Shown: in pieces, positions 60,988-64,000 of the stretch
How positions within the stretch are numbered: position 1 is the stretch's first letter
Layout of the letters: every line of letters begins with the position of its first letter
IMG/VR virus record: IMGVR_UViG_3300009182_000052
Coordinates: 1-64,000 of that record
DNA length: 64,000 bases
Direction: 5' to 3' (one strand)
DNA from: a virus
The notes under the pieces: generated by a model
What the model was told of the DNA's origin: nothing
Databases searched by the model: none
The model's input: the letters and a program-made list of their open reading frames with translations, nothing else
Position numbers and translations under genes: made by a program

Positions 60988-63975
60988 CTAATTGAATAGT
61001 ATTGTCCCTGACGCAGTGAATATGTAGTTTCTATAGCCACCTTCTACAACATAAGTAGCGGTATTTACAACTGCCGGATTAAATGAAGTTGGATAACGGA
61101 GGATCGCTATGCCAGATCCGCCAGCAGTACCGACCGATGAACCGCCTGCACTACCGCCCCCTCCGCCGCCCCCTCCGCCAGAATACTGTTTCGCCGCAGT
61201 TCCAAGATCAGTTGTAAATGCTCCATTGCCGCCTCCGCCAAATCCACCTATACCGGTGGCGGTGCCGCCACCACCTGCACCGCCACCTGCAAAATAAACT
61301 GCATTAGTGGCAGTAATGTATTGTCCCACACCTAATGTTAACGCCAGTGTTGTAGAAATTATAGTAGTAAATGTTCCAGTACCTCCATTGCCTGGAACAC
61401 CGGAATTGTGATTAGCACCAACGCCGCCAGCGCCACCACCGCCTCCACCAGATGAGCTAGTGTTGTTAGTGTAGCTAGAACCTGCACCGCCAGCAAATCC
61501 AACTCCGTAACCGTATGTGGCGAATTGCGTGCTAGTTCCGCCGACAGTATTATTGGAAGCGCCACCACCACCAGAACCGCCTGGAAGACCGTTAAAGCTA
61601 GGAGACCAGCCTCCACCTCCGCCGCCGCCCACTGCTGCTCTCGTAACGGCACCTCCGATAAACGATGAAGTAGAACCAGCGTTCCCAGCTATAGTCGATG
61701 CCGATGCCGCAGCACCAGCACCAATTATAACTGAGTATAACACACCAGAAGATATAGTCTGACTACTGACGTAGACGAGACCGCCAGCGCCACCACCGCC
61801 TCCTCTTCCATGAGTGCTCGTTCCACCTCCACCTCCACCACCTCCGCCCACCAACAGAATTTCTATGGGAGGCATTGTGTTAAAAATTGTACTAGTAGAT
61901 CCTACACTATCACCTAAAATACTAGTTGAATATATAGTCGCTGTGCTAGGCACTGATATACCAGGGAAAGTTAATATAGCACTACCCAAAGTGGTGTAAG
62001 CTGATGCTGAAATTCCGCCTGCTTGGCCAGTGAACAGGTAAGACTTAATTCCAGTTTGTGTAAATGCATCTTGAACATATGCGATCCCAGTCCATGTGTT
62101 ATTTGAAAAATATGCTGTTGATGATGTAACTACTGGATAAGGGAAATTTGTATAGGCAGTAGTCGTTGTCAATGCTGAACAGGCTGCAACCAATGTGCTG
62201 GGAAACTGTCTATCACTAGCTGGCCACACGATACGAACTGCACCGCCTCCACCTATTGAATTTGCACTACCACTTGGTGTGGGTGCCGCCCCTACGATAA
62301 CTGTATATGATAGATTATATACCACTGTGACAGTGTTGGCATATACTAATGAACCACCGGCACCACCACCGCCTGCGCTGCCACCCCCACCACCGCCGTA
62401 TACTCCCCCGCCACCATATGTTCCCGCGGAGACTGTGCTAGTGCCCGCAGAGCCGCAAGATCCACTGCCTCCACCAATGCCAGAACTTCCACTGGTAGTG
62501 CCACCGGCACCACTGGCACCTAGACCAAAGATTCCTGTGCCACCCCCACCTGCTCCCAGACTACCGGTATACCCACCGCCACCGCCGCCGCCACCGAAGC
62601 CGTTAGTACCAGAGCTACATCTACCACCAATGCCGCTGCCAGGATATGTGCCCAATGTAGTAGTTACCGAACCGACATTAGTGATGGCTAGACTTCCACC
62701 ATTGTCTACTATGGTAGCATTTTGCAGAGTTAGAAACGCAGTGGTAGCTGATGATGCAATAGCAGAGATATTAGTACTGGAAGATTGTGTAGTTGCTAAC
62801 GGTAACACTGGCGGAACAAAGTTACCTGTATATACAGCTTGTCTAACCACACGAAGATTGGACATAGACCCTACTAATTTATAAGGATCAAATGTTTGTC
62901 CTATATTCATAAGAGTTCTAGTGAAGTTTGTGGCATCGGCAAATTGCAATCTATTGATACCATTGATGTATATATTTAGGTTGCCAGCAGTTCTAACTAC
63001 TGCCACATGATGCCACACACCAATGACCATGCTGGCATTGCTAGAAATAGTGCTACTGACGCTGCCGATCCTAACGATAAAGGTACCAGCGTTAAAGTAA
63101 ACTCCAAAGCCAGCAGTATCACTTCCAGTAGTCCTAATATCAAACATGCCGGGGAATGAATTAGTGGTAAACGATCCAGGATTTACCCACCATTCCACAG
63201 TAAAATCAGCGGTGCCTAAAGCAGATGGCAATGTTGCTTGTAATGCTTGACTACCACTTAGACTTGCGTAGTATAAAGAATTACCAACATAGCCGCCCGC
63301 ACCGCCACCGCCGCCACCTGCGCTACTTGCGCAATTGGCTGCAACCCCGCCAGCATTACCACCATATACGACCACTGAGTTAGCTTGCCCTGTTCCGCCC
63401 TGACTATATCCTGGGAAATTAACAGTACCTGCACTATATCCGCTCCTGCCGCCCAGCGCCGAAGCTACACTGCCACTGACAAATGTACTAGTTCCGCCAA
63501 AGCTGTTGTCTACTACCGTACCAGCACTGGATTTTCCTGACCCCCCTGCTCCAATGGCCACCACGCTGACTGATGTTACATTAGGATTGGCATTGATCCA
63601 GCTGTAGGTTCCTGGCACCGTATACGCTTGACTACCATAAGTATATGGCAATACAATAGGTGTCAATGTCTCTGTGCCCGGGCCAACTTCTGAATTAGCA
63701 TATACTGAAAATCTATAGAAAGTTCCTGAACTCAATCCGCTGACTGTTATCGTTCCTGTACCGCTAGTGTTGAGTGAACCGGTGATGAGACCTGGATAGC
63801 TAACAGCTGTCACTGAAGTAACTGTGAAACTACCTCGATTAGTTGGACCTGTAAATAAGATAGTGGCTGTATTTAGAGTGGTCATCGTTGCTGATGTTAT
63901 GACAACTGGACCCGGTGCCGACAATGAAGTCATAATAATACCACCAGAAAAATTGACACCGCCACTAATTATCAT
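60988..63975 (-). CDS. Fibre-like adhesin with LamG-like domain nested in a glycine-rich domain
   Basis: This protein has 995 residues and an AGGAG site before the ATG. An Fn3-like unit (residues about 20-105) is followed by TYSWINANPNVTSVSVVAIG, which opens a glycine-rich domain. At about residue 225 that domain is interrupted by a LamG-like domain: ADFTVEWWVNPGSF, WHHVAVVRTAGNLNIYING and GSMSNLRVVRQAVYTGNFVP. At about residue 432 the glycine-rich sequence resumes (GFGGGGGGGGYTGSLGAGG) and finishes GGAVRIVWPASDRQFPST. A second glycine-rich domain, opening MPPIEILLVGGGGGGGG, occupies about residues 700-960 and ends AILRYPTSF. It shares cassettes with the neighbouring adhesin gene and with the 660-residue protein at the left. 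Confidence 0.6.
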   Translation of the reverse strand: MIISGGVNFSGGIIMTSLSAPGPVVITSATMTTLNTATILFTGPTNRGSFTVTSVTAVSYPGLITGSLNTSGTGTITVSGLSSGTFYRFSVYANSEVGPGTETLTPIVLPYTYGSQAYTVPGTYSWINANPNVTSVSVVAIGAGGSGKSSAGTVVDNSFGGTSTFVSGSVASALGGRSGYSAGTVNFPGYSQGGTGQANSVVVYGGNAGGVAANCASSAGGGGGGAGGYVGNSLYYASLSGSQALQATLPSALGTADFTVEWWVNPGSFTTNSFPGMFDIRTTGSDTAGFGVYFNAGTFIVRIGSVSSTISSNASMVIGVWHHVAVVRTAGNLNIYINGINRLQFADATNFTRTLMNIGQTFDPYKLVGSMSNLRVVRQAVYTGNFVPPVLPLATTQSSSTNISAIASSATTAFLTLQNATIVDNGGSLAITNVGSVTTTLGTYPGSGIGGRCSSGTNGFGGGGGGGGYTGSLGAGGGGTGIFGLGASGAGGTTSGSSGIGGGSGSCGSAGTSTVSAGTYGGGGVYGGGGGGSAGGGGAGGSLVYANTVTVVYNLSYTVIVGAAPTPSGSANSIGGGGAVRIVWPASDRQFPSTLVAACSALTTTTAYTNFPYPVVTSSTAYFSNNTWTGIAYVQDAFTQTGIKSYLFTGQAGGISASAYTTLGSAILTFPGISVPSTATIYSTSILGDSVGSTSTIFNTMPPIEILLVGGGGGGGGGTSTHGRGGGGGAGGLVYVSSQTISSGVLYSVIIGAGAAASASTIAGNAGSTSSFIGGAVTRAAVGGGGGGGWSPSFNGLPGGSGGGGASNNTVGGTSTQFATYGYGVGFAGGAGSSYTNNTSSSGGGGGGAGGVGANHNSGVPGNGGTGTFTTIISTTLALTLGVGQYITATNAVYFAGGGAGGGGTATGIGGFGGGGNGAFTTDLGTAAKQYSGGGGGGGGGSAGGSSVGTAGGSGIAILRYPTSFNPAVVNTATYVVEGGYRNYIFTASGTILFN

Positions 63976-64000
63976 ATTAAAACGCTCCTGAAACGTTAGT

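Noticed and set aside
55610-62884. Many long Pro/His/Val-rich open frames opposite or alongside the glycine-rich adhesin genes
   Set aside because: They are shadows of GGN codon runs read in other frames, with low-complexity composition and no ribosome sites.
1-64000. Lysogeny genes, integrase, attachment sites, tRNA genes, insertion sequences or photosynthesis genes
   Set aside because: None was recognised by reading; a tRNA scan and profile searches were not possible here, so absence is not proven.

Overview
The window is a contiguous piece of a T4-like (Straboviridae/Kyanoviridae-type) myovirus genome. It is AT-rich and densely coding, and its gene content resembles aquatic (marine or freshwater) T4-like phages. 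The evidence is a set of T4 core genes: neck gp13/gp14, tail terminator gp15, sheath gp18, tube gp19, head completion gp4, terminase gp16/gp17, gp32, UvsX, UvsY, UvsW, a probable gp62, primase gp61 and helicase gp41. Many small genes of the kind found in cyanophage-like T4 relatives lie between them. No photosynthesis gene, tRNA, integrase, CRISPR array or insertion sequence was seen, so the host cannot be named from this sequence.

Layout. (1) 1-19352, plus strand: a tail-fibre/adhesin block of eight genes. It is built from recurring GGVGIGG modules, a YadA-like beta-roll, a collagen-like Gly-X-Y stretch, LamG-like, fibronectin III-like and glycine-rich domains, and a C-terminal S74-type chaperone. 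(2) 19349-23167: a minus-strand Nudix-gp15-gp14 unit, with gp13 divergent from it across 27 bp. (3) 23206-25075: a glycosyltransferase-like gene, dNMP kinase, and an antisense zinc-ribbon/HNH-like gene. (4) 25074-38855: the morphogenesis block gp18, gp19, a tube-fold/coiled-coil protein, gp4, gp16, two head-associated-looking proteins (one frameshifted), gp17 and a large conserved protein. (5) 38991-52564: the replication/recombination block, which includes a 195-residue protein that keeps the catalytic signatures of DnaE (DNA polymerase III alpha). (6) 52561-55367: accessory genes (AlgH/YqgE-like, nucleotidyltransferase-like, 2OG-Fe(II) oxygenase-like, probable fibre-assembly). (7) 55443-63975, minus strand: two very large fibre-like proteins with tandem Fn3 plus glycine-rich cassettes.

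Regulation. Two promoter classes recur. T4-late-type TAAATA boxes stand before structural genes. Host-type -35/-10 promoters stand before several others. In both classes the box often lies only 4-8 nt from the start codon and there is no Shine-Dalgarno sequence, which predicts leaderless mRNAs. Genes inside operons usually have a clear AGGAG-like site. Rho-independent terminators separate the blocks. There is no gene-free stretch longer than about 140 bp.

The most notable items are the mini-DnaE protein, the leaderless promoter architecture, a phage AlgH/YqgE homologue, the frameshifted acidic head-protein gene, and the shuffled domain cassettes shared by fibre genes at both ends of the window. 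Family assignments come from motif reading and remembered family features; no database search was run.
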